NCBI GenBank assembly: GCA_030849805.1
Contig: JASANZ010001919.1
Location: forward strand, 1 to 24,515
Direction of reading: 5' to 3'
From: Sergeia podlipaevii
Lineage: Eukaryota; Euglenozoa; Kinetoplastea; Trypanosomatida; Trypanosomatidae
DNA length: 24,515 nucleotides
Shown: positions 6,711-15,297 of the stretch, piece by piece
Position numbering within the stretch: position 1 is the first letter of the stretch
Layout of the letters: every line of letters begins with the position of its first letter
Translations under genes and position numbers: made by a program
The notes under the pieces: model-generated
The model's input: the letters and a program-made list of their open reading frames with translations, nothing else
The model's database searches: none
Told to the model about the DNA's origin: nothing

Positions 6711-8162
6711 TTAACTTTCTCGCCTGTGGCCAGGGTCGACAATTGGATTGAACATTTTTGGGCTCTGGCAGGACGAAAAGTAAAGTCCCAGATGGCGCAC
6801 CACGTCATAGGCTAGCGTGCCCTCCTTGAGCGACTGGTTAAGAAACGGATAAACGGTCCAGTAATAGTCCGGCGGCACAAAGAAGCCAAGGTTGTGCAGC
6901 AGCACCAACGCTACAACGTCGCCCGTGAGCATTGCAATCATGCCAGGTTTAACGGATCGCGTTATGATGTTCTTCACTGGACGAACTGGGCGGTCATCGC
7001 GGAAGGAGAAGAAGAACACAAATTGCTCAAACTGTGTTCGCCGCTTCTTCCAGTTCTTGGACAGATCAGTGATGACGCGCGTGCGGTTGTCGCGAATCGC
7101 ATCGAATTTAAGCATGTTGCTCATTCGCCGCCACTCATCGTGTGCCGTGATGGGCGGGAGTGGCAAATGATATCCCTCGCCACACAAGTACTCCGTCACC
7201 TTGCGTACCACGTTGGGATGCTTCTCCGCCATCATGCGCATCCTCATCGAGCTTTGTCGAGCCTCGAAGACAAGCGCCACCTGCACCAGTCCCCACACCA
7301 CCTCTCCTGACTGCATCAAGCACGCCCCGCATTTTGAGCTAATCGCGTACTTAGTCGCGTTGCGCACCACCTCCGATAGCGGTGCGCATGGCTGAGGACC
7401 TCCCTGAGCGCATGTTGCACAGTGATACTCTCGGATGGCGGCTTCTGTTGGGTGAGGCGGCGCAGCAGCAGCAGCAGCAGCCACCGCAGGGTGTGCAATG
7501 GCGCCACTACCCTCTACACCACTACTGCTGCCAGTGAGTGGGCTCGCATACGCCCTCGACTCCACAAGCGCCGTTGCGGAATCCACATCAATGTACTCCA
7601 GCGCGTAAGGCAGCGTCAAGAGCGGTGCAAACGACGCAGGGATCTTGAGAAACGGCGGTGCATCCACGATGCCACCGTTCCGCACCCGGGAGAGGGCCGG
7701 TTCACGCAGCGCAAGCAACTCCTCGCGGGTGTACGTCGTTTTGCCACTACGGCCGAGTTTTCCCACACTTGGAGTGGAACTATGCGCAGGCGGTGCAGGC
7801 CGCGGCGTAGCGGTGGTGTTGGCGGCATTATCCATGAAGGCATCGCCCTCTGGGTGCTTCTTGGGGTACAGCTGGCGGATGCGGTCCGCCGTGCTGGTGG
7901 GGAGGGCAGCAGTGGTACTGGCTATCCCACTTCCACCGTTAACGACCGCGATGGGGTGGGCAAACGCTGTCATGGGGCTCAGCGCCACGTTAACAGGCAC
8001 GCGTGGAGCTCCTGGCTGATATGGGCTGACGTCAGGCCCAGTTGCCGCTTTGGGAACAAACCCAGGAGTGGTAGCGGCGACAGAGGACTTGCCGCTCTGC
8101 TGCGCTGGCCCCCTGGCGAGAAAGGAAGGGATATAGCTCGTCGCAGAGGGGTTCATCGGCAT
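6711..8162 (-). CDS. Candidate eIF4E-interacting protein (4E-IP-like)
   Basis: A 483-residue protein without membrane segments. The N-terminal 140 residues are Pro/Ala/Ser/Thr-rich and probably disordered. YTREELL at 144-150 fits the canonical eIF4E-binding motif Y-x4-L-hydrophobic, and the following ALREP also matches the style of 4E-T-type proteins. Trypanosomatids have 4E-IP proteins that bind cap-binding eIF4E1 and repress mRNAs, so a translation-regulator role is inferred. A nine-residue alanine run near 226-234 comes from a GCN repeat. Two CxxC pairs (C248/C251 and C278/C281, with C259 between) could bind zinc. The C-terminal half (about 285-460) is dense and well-folded-looking but I cannot assign a domain. 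The start is the ATG at 8162; a second ATG is at residue 3. It is the last gene of the minus cluster before the tRNA region. Confidence 0.6.
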   Translation of the reverse strand: MPMNPSATSYIPSFLARGPAQQSGKSSVAATTPGFVPKAATGPDVSPYQPGAPRVPVNVALSPMTAFAHPIAVVNGGSGIASTTAALPTSTADRIRQLYPKKHPEGDAFMDNAANTTATPRPAPPAHSSTPSVGKLGRSGKTTYTREELLALREPALSRVRNGGIVDAPPFLKIPASFAPLLTLPYALEYIDVDSATALVESRAYASPLTGSSSGVEGSGAIAHPAVAAAAAAAPPHPTEAAIREYHCATCAQGGPQPCAPLSEVVRNATKYAISSKCGACLMQSGEVVWGLVQVALVFEARQSSMRMRMMAEKHPNVVRKVTEYLCGEGYHLPLPPITAHDEWRRMSNMLKFDAIRDNRTRVITDLSKNWKKRRTQFEQFVFFFSFRDDRPVRPVKNIITRSVKPGMIAMLTGDVVALVLLHNLGFFVPPDYYWTVYPFLNQSLKEGTLAYDVVRHLGLYFSSCQSPKMFNPIVDPGHRRES

Positions 8163-8371
8163 TTTCCTCGCTTGTGCGGTTGCTTTCCGCTACTAGGGGT
8201 CAATATATATATATGTGCGTGTGGGGGGTATAGGAGCTGCAGCAATAAAAATATGTGTATGTAGATGCTATTGTGTGTAAAAGTGATGCTATATAATAAG
8301 TAGACAACTGGCGAGAAGGCAAAGTAGCAAGCAAGTGTTGTACGACAACTATCAAGCAGCTTCAGTAGACG

Positions 8372-8389
8372 TTTTTGCATATGCAAAAA
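8372..8389. repeat. Perfect 18-bp palindrome
   Basis: TTTTTGCATATGCAAAAA, symmetrical with no loop, in the intergenic DNA between the genes at 6711-8162 and 8556-9353. In RNA it could form only a tight hairpin, so it may equally be a protein-binding dyad or chance in AT-rich DNA. Confidence 0.8.
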
Positions 8390-8555
8390 GGGGGGGAAGT
8401 CATAATAATGGATGTGAAGGGACGCAAAGGTTTATGAACACTTTTTTAAATGTACCAATAAGCATACAGAAGCAGAAAAATACACTCAAATGAGTTCTTC
8501 TTATCTCAAAAAAAAAAAAGGCAATACATCATCTATATTCGAGTGCTGCTAGCGA

Positions 8556-9353
8556 TCAAAGAAGAGAGTTTGGCAGGAAGCGACGCTTCTTCACCCACGG
8601 AGGCCGGAAGGTAAACATAAGGTGTCCATCACCTGTCGCTACATTCCACCCTTCCGGCACTTTGCTCAACCCGTGCTTGAGAATCACGTCGTTGCACTTG
8701 AGACCGCGGTTCATGTAGTTGAGCACCACAGCAGCTTGTCGTTTCCGCAACAGCTTAAGTGAAAAGTACACAGCAATAAGATCCTCAGCAGTAGATACAA
8801 CAACCGGTTCGGCCTCGCGCCAGTCACTCCCAATGCGCCGATACAAGTCACAAACACAGTCTCCCAGCAACAGCCGCGTAGGCTTCCCAAGCTCGCCGCT
8901 GCCCACCACAAAGGGTTTTCCAATTCGCTTACTTTCCTTGATGAAGTTTTCCTGCCGCATAATCTCCCGTGGGCGGTCATATGGATCTGAAATGTGCTGA
9001 TACGCCGTGCTGGCATCATCAAACCGATGATGACGTGTATACGCGCTCCCACAGGAGGACACTTCTTCCTCCTTAAAATCATCTTGAGGCGTGCGATGGC
9101 CCTCCTCACCGTAGCTGCCGCCTTCCTGGTACTCTGTACGGCCAAAGAACAAACTGTTCTCTCCTCTCAAAAACTGTGCATTGATAATGTTGTTGTTGTT
9201 GAGTCCATTGGCATCTTCCCCAGAAGCGGCATGCTTCAGTGCGTACCACCGCTCCAGCAGGGCGGTGGGCACGTATTGAGAGGTATAATAATCATCGGTG
9301 GGTTTTTGGACTGCTGCTGTCGGGCTGCTAGTGGCCATACCAGAGGTCAGCAT
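8556..9353 (-). CDS. Conserved-looking hypothetical protein, 265 residues
   Basis: I do not recognise this protein. The open frame reaches 9362 but begins there with GTG; the first ATG is at 9353, and a second ATG five codons later is a credible alternative. The N-terminal third is polar, with an Asn run and a stretch rich in Glu, Gly and Tyr, probably disordered. It contains YVPTALL at residues 27-33, which fits the Y-x4-L-hydrophobic eIF4E-binding pattern but could be chance. From about 125 onward the sequence is compact and mixed: GKPTRLLLGDCVCDLYRRIG near 156-175, then a helical AEDLIAVYFSLKLLRKRQAAV, and a Trp-containing basic end. No signal peptide, membrane segment or catalytic motif is seen. 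It lies 393 nt upstream of the eIF4E-binding candidate in the same transcription unit. Confidence 0.75.
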   Translation of the reverse strand: MLTSGMATSSPTAAVQKPTDDYYTSQYVPTALLERWYALKHAASGEDANGLNNNNIINAQFLRGENSLFFGRTEYQEGGSYGEEGHRTPQDDFKEEEVSSCGSAYTRHHRFDDASTAYQHISDPYDRPREIMRQENFIKESKRIGKPFVVGSGELGKPTRLLLGDCVCDLYRRIGSDWREAEPVVVSTAEDLIAVYFSLKLLRKRQAAVVLNYMNRGLKCNDVILKHGLSKVPEGWNVATGDGHLMFTFRPPWVKKRRFLPNSLL

Positions 9354-10171
9354 TTCCTTCACTATTTTTATCTTTATAAACCTATCCCCACCTATCTGTC
9401 AATGTATGTGGAGGGTTGGGAAGGGGGGTAAATGTTTCTCCCTTTTTCCTTGTTCTCAAAAATTTTGCAAGCAAAGAAAGAGAAAAAAATATATCAGAGT
9501 ACGTTTGTTGTTGTATGGCAGAGAAATTCAAGTAGTGAGATAGAGTGCACATCCACATGAAAAACAACAACAAAAAAAAACAATTATAATAACCGCTTCA
9601 CGTTTCTTTAGCATTCTGCCATCCGACAGAAGTTGGATCAAAAACGTGACCTGAAAGACAGAATTACCATTCTTATTTAAAGGCAGTATGTAGAACGAAC
9701 AACCAAATACAGTTTCGAATAATTAGCAGATAAAAACGAAAAAACAAGTAGCAATACATTTTATGCAAACGAAGGCGTCAGGGGTGAAAGGAGAATACAT
9801 TAACACATATGCGCATTACTAGAAACAACAGTTTAGAAAGAAAAAAAAAAAGCCGACAGCACGGGCAGATAGTTCTCCAGAAAAGCAAAAAGAAGGGATG
9901 AAAAAGGTATGTCATACCCTGAGAAAAGCAGCTTAACGACAACAACAACAAAAAGAAACTAAAGAAGTTACATGGCACAAAAAAGAAATCCACGCGCTTA
10001 TATGCTATAATGTTAGCACAATAGCATAAGATAAAGGAGGCTGTGGGGGGAGGGGGGTAATAATAACAATAATAACCATATTTTTGCGATTGTATGTATC
10101 ATCGTGAGGACGATACATAGAGTAAATATTTACGTTTGACGGCTTCGCAAAGAGGGGGAAAAAAAACCACA
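9354..10171. other. Intergenic region with two small inverted repeats
   Basis: No gene is visible in these 818 bases. It is A-rich on the plus strand (T-rich in the minus-strand transcript), which suits acceptor tracts for the gene at 8556-9353. It contains an 8-bp inverted repeat, TATGCTAT/ATAGCATA (10001-10008 and 10021-10028), and a stronger hairpin at 10093-10119, both nearer the 3' end of the hydrolase gene. Confidence 0.7.
10093..10119. repeat. Hairpin in the 3' flank of the hydrolase gene
   Basis: Arms TATGTATCATC (10093-10103) and GACGATACATA (10109-10119) pair over 11 positions with one mismatch around a 5-base loop. It lies 53 nt beyond the stop codon of the minus-strand gene at 10172, in its probable 3' untranslated region. 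Confidence 0.6.
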
Positions 10172-11263
10172 TTACCTCTCTCTTCGACGCACTACCTGAA
10201 GAAAATTGGCAATGACGTCGACGAGGGCCTGAAAGGAGTACGCCTCGATATCATTATGCCCTCGTTGAAGAAACCAATGAGTGTACACCGACAGTGCCTC
10301 CTCTTCCATACGTGCCGCCTCATCTGCTGAGGTGGCACCACCGCCCTCATCGGTTCCAGCCTTCGCTGGTGTGTGTTGCGGTGCTTCCCTCAACTTTCTC
10401 AAGTTCGTCATGTCATCTGATGTGTTGGTAGGATAAACCTCTTCTTCTTGATATCTTGCTCTCCCCTTGTCATCTTCTTGCTGTCCTTCCCGCGCTTCAT
10501 GATTCGTCACATGTGCCGCTGCCTCACTACGACCCTTCTTCTCCCTCTTCTTCTGCGCATTCTTGCGGCTCGTCACCGCCGCATCGACGAGTTCCACAGA
10601 GCAATGGAAGGGAACTACTTGATCATTGGTGCCGTGCACGATAAGAAGAGGGCAGTCCGTTGCCTCCTTCAGGCGGTCAATGTTTTTAAAGGGGTTTATG
10701 CATCCACAAAAGCACGGGAGACAGCAGCTCGATACTACATTAAAGCTCGTTGTGAAGGTAGACTGCAAAATTACGCCTCCAAGCTGCTTGTGGTGCTGCT
10801 GAGCAAGATAGCAGGTGGGACCGCCACCAACGGAGCGGCCCATGACTATAATTTGTTCCGCGGCAAACCCCATACCTATCACGCGCTTAAACATTGCATC
10901 TGCATCTTCGTACACAGCCTTTTCACTAGGGGATGTGGGGGAGGTGGTGCTAACAGACCCGGAAAGCCCAAATCCGCAGTAGTCGTACCCGATGACAGTG
11001 ATACCGAGAACGTGCGAGAGAGCAGCGATGACCTGGTAGAAACAGCCCAGATCCTCCGCGTTGCCGTGACTGTAGAGTATAACAAGAGGGGCATAGCCAG
11101 CACCGGAAGGGGTCTTTGGATCCACACGAAGGTAATACACACGATCGCCGTTTTCCTTTGTGGTGTACTCCATTCTATTCTTTAGCTTCAGGAGTGCAAT
11201 GTGCTGCGGTGATGTGGGATCACATGGGGGCTGAAACAGCACAGAGTTGATGTACTTTTGCAT
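10172..11263 (-). CDS. Alpha/beta hydrolase, ABHD17-like
   Basis: A 363-residue serine hydrolase. The order of motifs matches the ABHD17 (FAM108) branch of the S33-like alpha/beta hydrolases: SHGNAEDLG at 65-73 (oxyanion strand), YDYCGFGLSG at 93-102, nucleophile elbow GRSVGG with S144, HGTND with D214, and GHNDIE with H336 as the catalytic histidine. Animal ABHD17 enzymes remove palmitate from membrane proteins, so S-depalmitoylation is a reasonable inference but other acyl esters are possible. A cysteine cluster (C180, C181, C184, C186, C188) could be palmitoylated or bind metal; in animal ABHD17 the Cys cluster is N-terminal. About 90 charged residues (roughly 231-322) are inserted between the acid and the histidine, which lengthens the protein beyond the usual size of about 300. 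The start is the ATG at 11263. Confidence 0.85.
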   Translation of the reverse strand: MQKYINSVLFQPPCDPTSPQHIALLKLKNRMEYTTKENGDRVYYLRVDPKTPSGAGYAPLVILYSHGNAEDLGCFYQVIAALSHVLGITVIGYDYCGFGLSGSVSTTSPTSPSEKAVYEDADAMFKRVIGMGFAAEQIIVMGRSVGGGPTCYLAQQHHKQLGGVILQSTFTTSFNVVSSCCLPCFCGCINPFKNIDRLKEATDCPLLIVHGTNDQVVPFHCSVELVDAAVTSRKNAQKKREKKGRSEAAAHVTNHEAREGQQEDDKGRARYQEEEVYPTNTSDDMTNLRKLREAPQHTPAKAGTDEGGGATSADEAARMEEEALSVYTHWFLQRGHNDIEAYSFQALVDVIANFLQVVRRRER

Positions 11264-11935
11264 TTCTTCTCTATAGTTTTTTATTATTTATTTCGTTGTT
11301 GCTTCTGCTGTGTATGCTCTTTTTTCTTCTTCAAAAAGAGGGGGTGAGACTCGTTTCGTATGCCTTCGATTCTACAAAATACACGCCAGTTGTCTATCTG
11401 GCGGAAGGAGAGAGCACCTTTAAAAAAAAAAAAAATTGTGAATATGAAAGAAAAAGAAAAGTACTTGCTGCCAAAAAGCACTGCTTCAACCACAGCCCTG
11501 TTGAGTACTCCGAAGGAAAACGAACAAAAGAATGTATGTGGCATCTCTGAAGTGTTTTCAAACAACACAACATATATACATATAAGAATGGAGTCCCACT
11601 ATTGCATTGACCCCTCATTTTCTTTTACTAGCTTTTTCCCTTAGAAGCGGCGTTTCACTTTCAGTGCACGTTTGTAGTTGCACCAGTAGGAATTTTTTCC
11701 ATTTGCAGTCTCCTTAAACTTCGTATATATATATATATATATAGATAGATAGGTGTAAAAAGTTCTATGACGGCGACAAGGCGCAGAGCACAACAGCACA
11801 CGAAAATTTATTGCGAGTATATTCTTTTAATATATATATCCCCTACGCTACCTGTTATATCCGATACTTCCTGCATACATGCATGGCAGTAGCTTTCTAT
11901 GCACTTGGAAAAAAAAAAAGTGTGCTTTCCTCCTT
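11264..11935. other. Intergenic region, AT-rich, with a (TA)n/GATA repeat
   Basis: No gene seen. A (TA)n run at 11724-11742 passes into a short GATA repeat to about 11751, in the probable 3' untranslated region of MSH2. Homopolymer A/T runs are common, and the short frames here are low-complexity. Confidence 0.75.
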
Positions 11936-14812
11936 CTATGCTGTCACTAATGAGCAAACGGTTTCATCGCTCCTTATTTCGTCTCTCAGCCGCTTCGCAG
12001 CTACCTCATCAGCGCTTTCGCTCTGCAGCTCGCGAATGCGCTTTGCATACCCCATTACCCGCTGCGAAGTCTCCTCATCCATCTCAGTAGCAGCAGTATG
12101 GCCGTTGTGACTGTTCGTGTCAAAGGTCTCCAGCTCCGCTGCCTTTTCCTTTGCGTTCTGCACCACCTCCTCTGGCATGTGTGCCAGTGAGGCTACGTAG
12201 AGTCCATAGCTCTGTCCACAAGGTCCAGGCTCCAGTGTGTAGGAGAAGCGCAGAGTACCCGCTGCTTCGTTGACGTCGGCCCCAAAATGGGCATTGCGCA
12301 CGTTGTGGCACTCAGAAGGCAGCTGAGTCAGCTCATGAAAGTGCGTGGAGAAGAGCAGCGCCGCACGGATCCGAGCGGCGATGTCCTGCGCGATCGCCCA
12401 CGCAAGCCCAAAGCCATCATACGTAGAGGTACCACGCCCAAGTTCGTCCACAATGGCGAGACTCTCATTCGTCGCTGTAGACAAAATAGCAGCGGATTCT
12501 AGCATTTCCACCATGAATGTGGACACTCCCTGCGCGAGGTGATCCGTCGCGCCGACACGGCACATGACCGCATCACGCACTTGCAGCTCCGCCGCATCTG
12601 CTGGCACAAAACACCCCGCTTGCGCCAACACAACCGCAATGCCAACGCTACGCATGTAGGTAGACTTACCGCCCATGTTTGGCCCTGTAATAATAAGACC
12701 GTTGTTCGTAGAAGAAAGATGTAGGGAGTTCGGTACGTAGTCCGGCTGGCGCAGCTCTACAAGAGGGTGTCGCACATTCTTGAGGGCAATCAATGGCGCT
12801 CGACCGTTGTCCTCGATACTGCTGCTGTGGCCGCCGCTATGGTTGTCTTTCTCCATCTTCACAACTGCTTCTGACGTTTCGGGAAGTGCCGCCTTGACGA
12901 TCGGGCGTACCATCGGACGTGGCGAGTCCTTCACAACCAGCGACCACGCCACAAATACATCGAGCTCCGCAATTAGTTCCTTAGTGTCGTCCAGCACGGG
13001 GAGATACGAGGCAATGGTGTCAATGAGCTTACGTTTCAGGTCTTGCTGGCGCTTATCATAATCTTCGTTGATGCGCCGGCACTGATCGCTAAGCGACGCC
13101 ATCTTCTCGGAGGCAAAGCGCACACCGTCCTTCGATGTGCTGACAATAATAAGCTCCTTGCTCGTGCGCACCTCGCGATCCTCCTTGCGGGAGACACGAA
13201 ATACGTACCCGTATGTTTGGTGATACTCATGCTTGAGTTGCTTTTCATCCCATGAATACTTGCGGAGCACCTCCTTGTACTCCTTCTGCATGTCCTTCTG
13301 CACGCTCAGTATTTGCTCATGTAGGGCTTGCAGCTCATCATCAAAGGACGCATTCATGCGTACCATGCTGCGATCGCTAAAGTCAACGGTGGATTCAATA
13401 AGGGTGCGAAGGTTCCCCATGTGCTCGTGAATGTCCTCTAACGGCGCGATGTACTCGTCTGCCAGCAGTTTTGCGTCCTGTCCGTTATAGGTGCGCAACA
13501 CCTGCAGTGCATCGGGTACAGTATCCACAAAGTTGAGAAAGGCCTGGGTGTCTTTGAGCGCCAGAGTGCGCCGCTGAAGCTTACGGTTCAAGCGATCCAT
13601 ATCGTTGCACTTGCGGAGCACCTTGCTGATAAAAAGATCACGAAGCCCTGGGTTGTGCACAAAGATGTCAACCATGCTCAGTCGTTGATTGATATCCTCG
13701 ACATTTCGAAGAGGTTGCAAAAGCCATTGCCGCATGGCGCGGGTGCCCATGCCAGTGTGGCAGCGGTTCAGCCAGGTGAAGAGGGAGAGAGGCAGGGTAC
13801 CGCGGGGCTCTGGCTTCTTGCTCACGATACTCAAGGCTTCGATGGCGGCGGTATCCAATTTCATGTAGGTCGAGGGCACCACGCGGCGGAGGTAATAGGC
13901 GTGCTGGTTCGTACCGTCCATGATGTCAATGCTCCCCAGCATGTGCTCTAGCGCTTGCGAAGCGAGTCGACACTCTGTCAACGCATGCCTCTCTTCCGGT
14001 ACACGGAGAAGATCCTTGAGAGAGTCCAGGGTAGGCTGTGAGCCACCTGACACCCGCTGACTCTGTCGCAGATCTTGCGCTGACATCGTAGTCAAGTTCA
14101 CCCCCGCGCGCTCACATATACGGCGCACCGTACGCAGTGCCTCTCCCTCTTCGGCCGCGTTGTCCACATGCGACGCACCGCAGAGCGTTAGGTGCTTGAG
14201 GTTCGTTTGCGCAACAAGGACGTCGAGGCTGACAAGCTGATACGTGTCCAGATACTCCGAGTACGTAAGCTGGCGGAGCGTCGTGTTCAGCGAGGCAAAT
14301 CCAACGCGCAAGCCGCCAGCAGAAACGCCACCATCGCCGGCTCCTCCACTAGCTCTGGTACCATTGCTATTACCGCCAGCAGAGCCGTGCAAGACGAGAG
14401 CGCCAGATGCCATGAGCTGGATCTCTGCCTCTTCAAACTCAAACAGCGTCGTCTCAAAGTCGGTAATGTTCCCAGGAGAGCCGCGCTGAACACACGTGTA
14501 GGCGCCACCGCCAGGAGCGCGCTCATAAAACTCCACCGAAGCGCCACGGCGCAGCAGGCAGTCGCGAATCATCTCCTTGCACATCGTGTCGTTCACCACG
14601 ACTGCGTCAATCATCAGTCCATTAGAGCCATTCCACTTCTTGAGCACGGAGGAGGACTTGATGTACATGCGAGCAGCAAAGTCAGCCCACCATCCAAGCA
14701 CATAGCATCCGGGGACACTCCCGCTGCGCGCAAACATGCGGAAGCAGTCCTTGCTGTCTGGGCCAAGTGACTCAAACATGTGCACGAGCCCCGTATCACA
14801 TTCGTCGGACAT
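11936..14812 (-). CDS. MSH2: DNA mismatch repair ATPase MSH2
   Basis: A 958-residue MutS homologue of normal MSH2 length. MSH2 pairs with MSH6 (or MSH3 where present) to recognise mismatches in nuclear DNA and recruit MutL proteins. Visible parts in order: N-terminal mismatch-binding and connector domains (about 1-300), lever and clamp (about 300-680), and the ATPase with GPNMGGKS at 710-717, Walker B VDELGRGTSTYDGFG with D789, and FSTHFHEL after it. The C-terminal helices carry the dimer contacts. A Gly/Ser-rich stretch at 143-167 in the N-terminal region looks like a linker insertion. The frame continues upstream to 15049 through low-complexity sequence, but that extension lies across the splice-acceptor tract, so the start is the ATG at 14812 (MSDECDTG). 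All ATPase motifs are intact. Confidence 0.97.
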   Translation of the reverse strand: MSDECDTGLVHMFESLGPDSKDCFRMFARSGSVPGCYVLGWWADFAARMYIKSSSVLKKWNGSNGLMIDAVVVNDTMCKEMIRDCLLRRGASVEFYERAPGGGAYTCVQRGSPGNITDFETTLFEFEEAEIQLMASGALVLHGSAGGNSNGTRASGGAGDGGVSAGGLRVGFASLNTTLRQLTYSEYLDTYQLVSLDVLVAQTNLKHLTLCGASHVDNAAEEGEALRTVRRICERAGVNLTTMSAQDLRQSQRVSGGSQPTLDSLKDLLRVPEERHALTECRLASQALEHMLGSIDIMDGTNQHAYYLRRVVPSTYMKLDTAAIEALSIVSKKPEPRGTLPLSLFTWLNRCHTGMGTRAMRQWLLQPLRNVEDINQRLSMVDIFVHNPGLRDLFISKVLRKCNDMDRLNRKLQRRTLALKDTQAFLNFVDTVPDALQVLRTYNGQDAKLLADEYIAPLEDIHEHMGNLRTLIESTVDFSDRSMVRMNASFDDELQALHEQILSVQKDMQKEYKEVLRKYSWDEKQLKHEYHQTYGYVFRVSRKEDREVRTSKELIIVSTSKDGVRFASEKMASLSDQCRRINEDYDKRQQDLKRKLIDTIASYLPVLDDTKELIAELDVFVAWSLVVKDSPRPMVRPIVKAALPETSEAVVKMEKDNHSGGHSSSIEDNGRAPLIALKNVRHPLVELRQPDYVPNSLHLSSTNNGLIITGPNMGGKSTYMRSVGIAVVLAQAGCFVPADAAELQVRDAVMCRVGATDHLAQGVSTFMVEMLESAAILSTATNESLAIVDELGRGTSTYDGFGLAWAIAQDIAARIRAALLFSTHFHELTQLPSECHNVRNAHFGADVNEAAGTLRFSYTLEPGPCGQSYGLYVASLAHMPEEVVQNAKEKAAELETFDTNSHNGHTAATEMDEETSQRVMGYAKRIRELQSESADEVAAKRLRDEIRSDETVCSLVTA

Positions 14813-14848
14813 GACTATGAGATGTATGTAGTTTTCTCTTTTTCCCCC

Positions 14849-14947
14849 CTTTTCCCCCAATTTTCCAGATTGCACAGTTATTTGCATTAAAGAAGAAACG
14901 AAAGAGAGAAAAAGAGAGAGGGAGAAATAGAAAAGAAAAGAAAGAGT
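14849..14947 (-). promoter_or_regulatory. Candidate spliced-leader acceptor of MSH2
   Basis: On the minus strand a long C/T tract (14947-14890) is followed by the first AG at 14850-14849, 36 nt before the ATG at 14812. Use of this AG would exclude the longer open frame upstream from the mRNA, which supports the shorter MSH2 start. Confidence 0.6.
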
Positions 14948-15297
14948 GAGTTGATATATGGACACAATAGAAAAAAAAGAAATTGCACGTTCTGTGGGAT
15001 GAAGAACACTGTGCATGAGCACCATAACAAAAAAAAGGAGGAAAAGCAAACAACATTATTTTTTGTGCAATGCACCAAACGCAGCAATGCAAGAAAGCAG
15101 TGCCTCTTGTGTTGCTCGTATGGCTAAACATATACACACGCTTGCAAACACAGAAGAGGAAAAAAAAGAAAAAGAAAAAAGGAAAAAAAAAATGGCAAAG
15201 AATCGTCGGCGACATTTAAAGAATAAAAGAGGAGGAGGGGAGACGCATCAGAAAGCAGTGAATGTTGTTTTGCCCAGCTTCTCTCCCTTCTCTCTCA

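Noticed and set aside
6171..6815. Several open frames on both strands in the strand-switch region
   Set aside because: Lys/Arg/Glu-rich or Phe-rich low-complexity translations of purine and pyrimidine runs, some overlapping tRNA-Ala.
7422..8264. 280-residue open frame on the plus strand
   Set aside because: Antisense to the eIF4E-binding candidate, Arg/Ser-rich and shapeless, and against the direction of the cluster.
10448..11185. 245-residue open frame on the plus strand
   Set aside because: Antisense shadow of the hydrolase gene, which has a complete set of catalytic motifs.
14813..15049. 79-residue N-terminal extension of MSH2
   Set aside because: Low-complexity Phe/Leu/Ser-rich translation of the splice-acceptor pyrimidine tract; the likely acceptor at 14849-14850 removes it from the mRNA.
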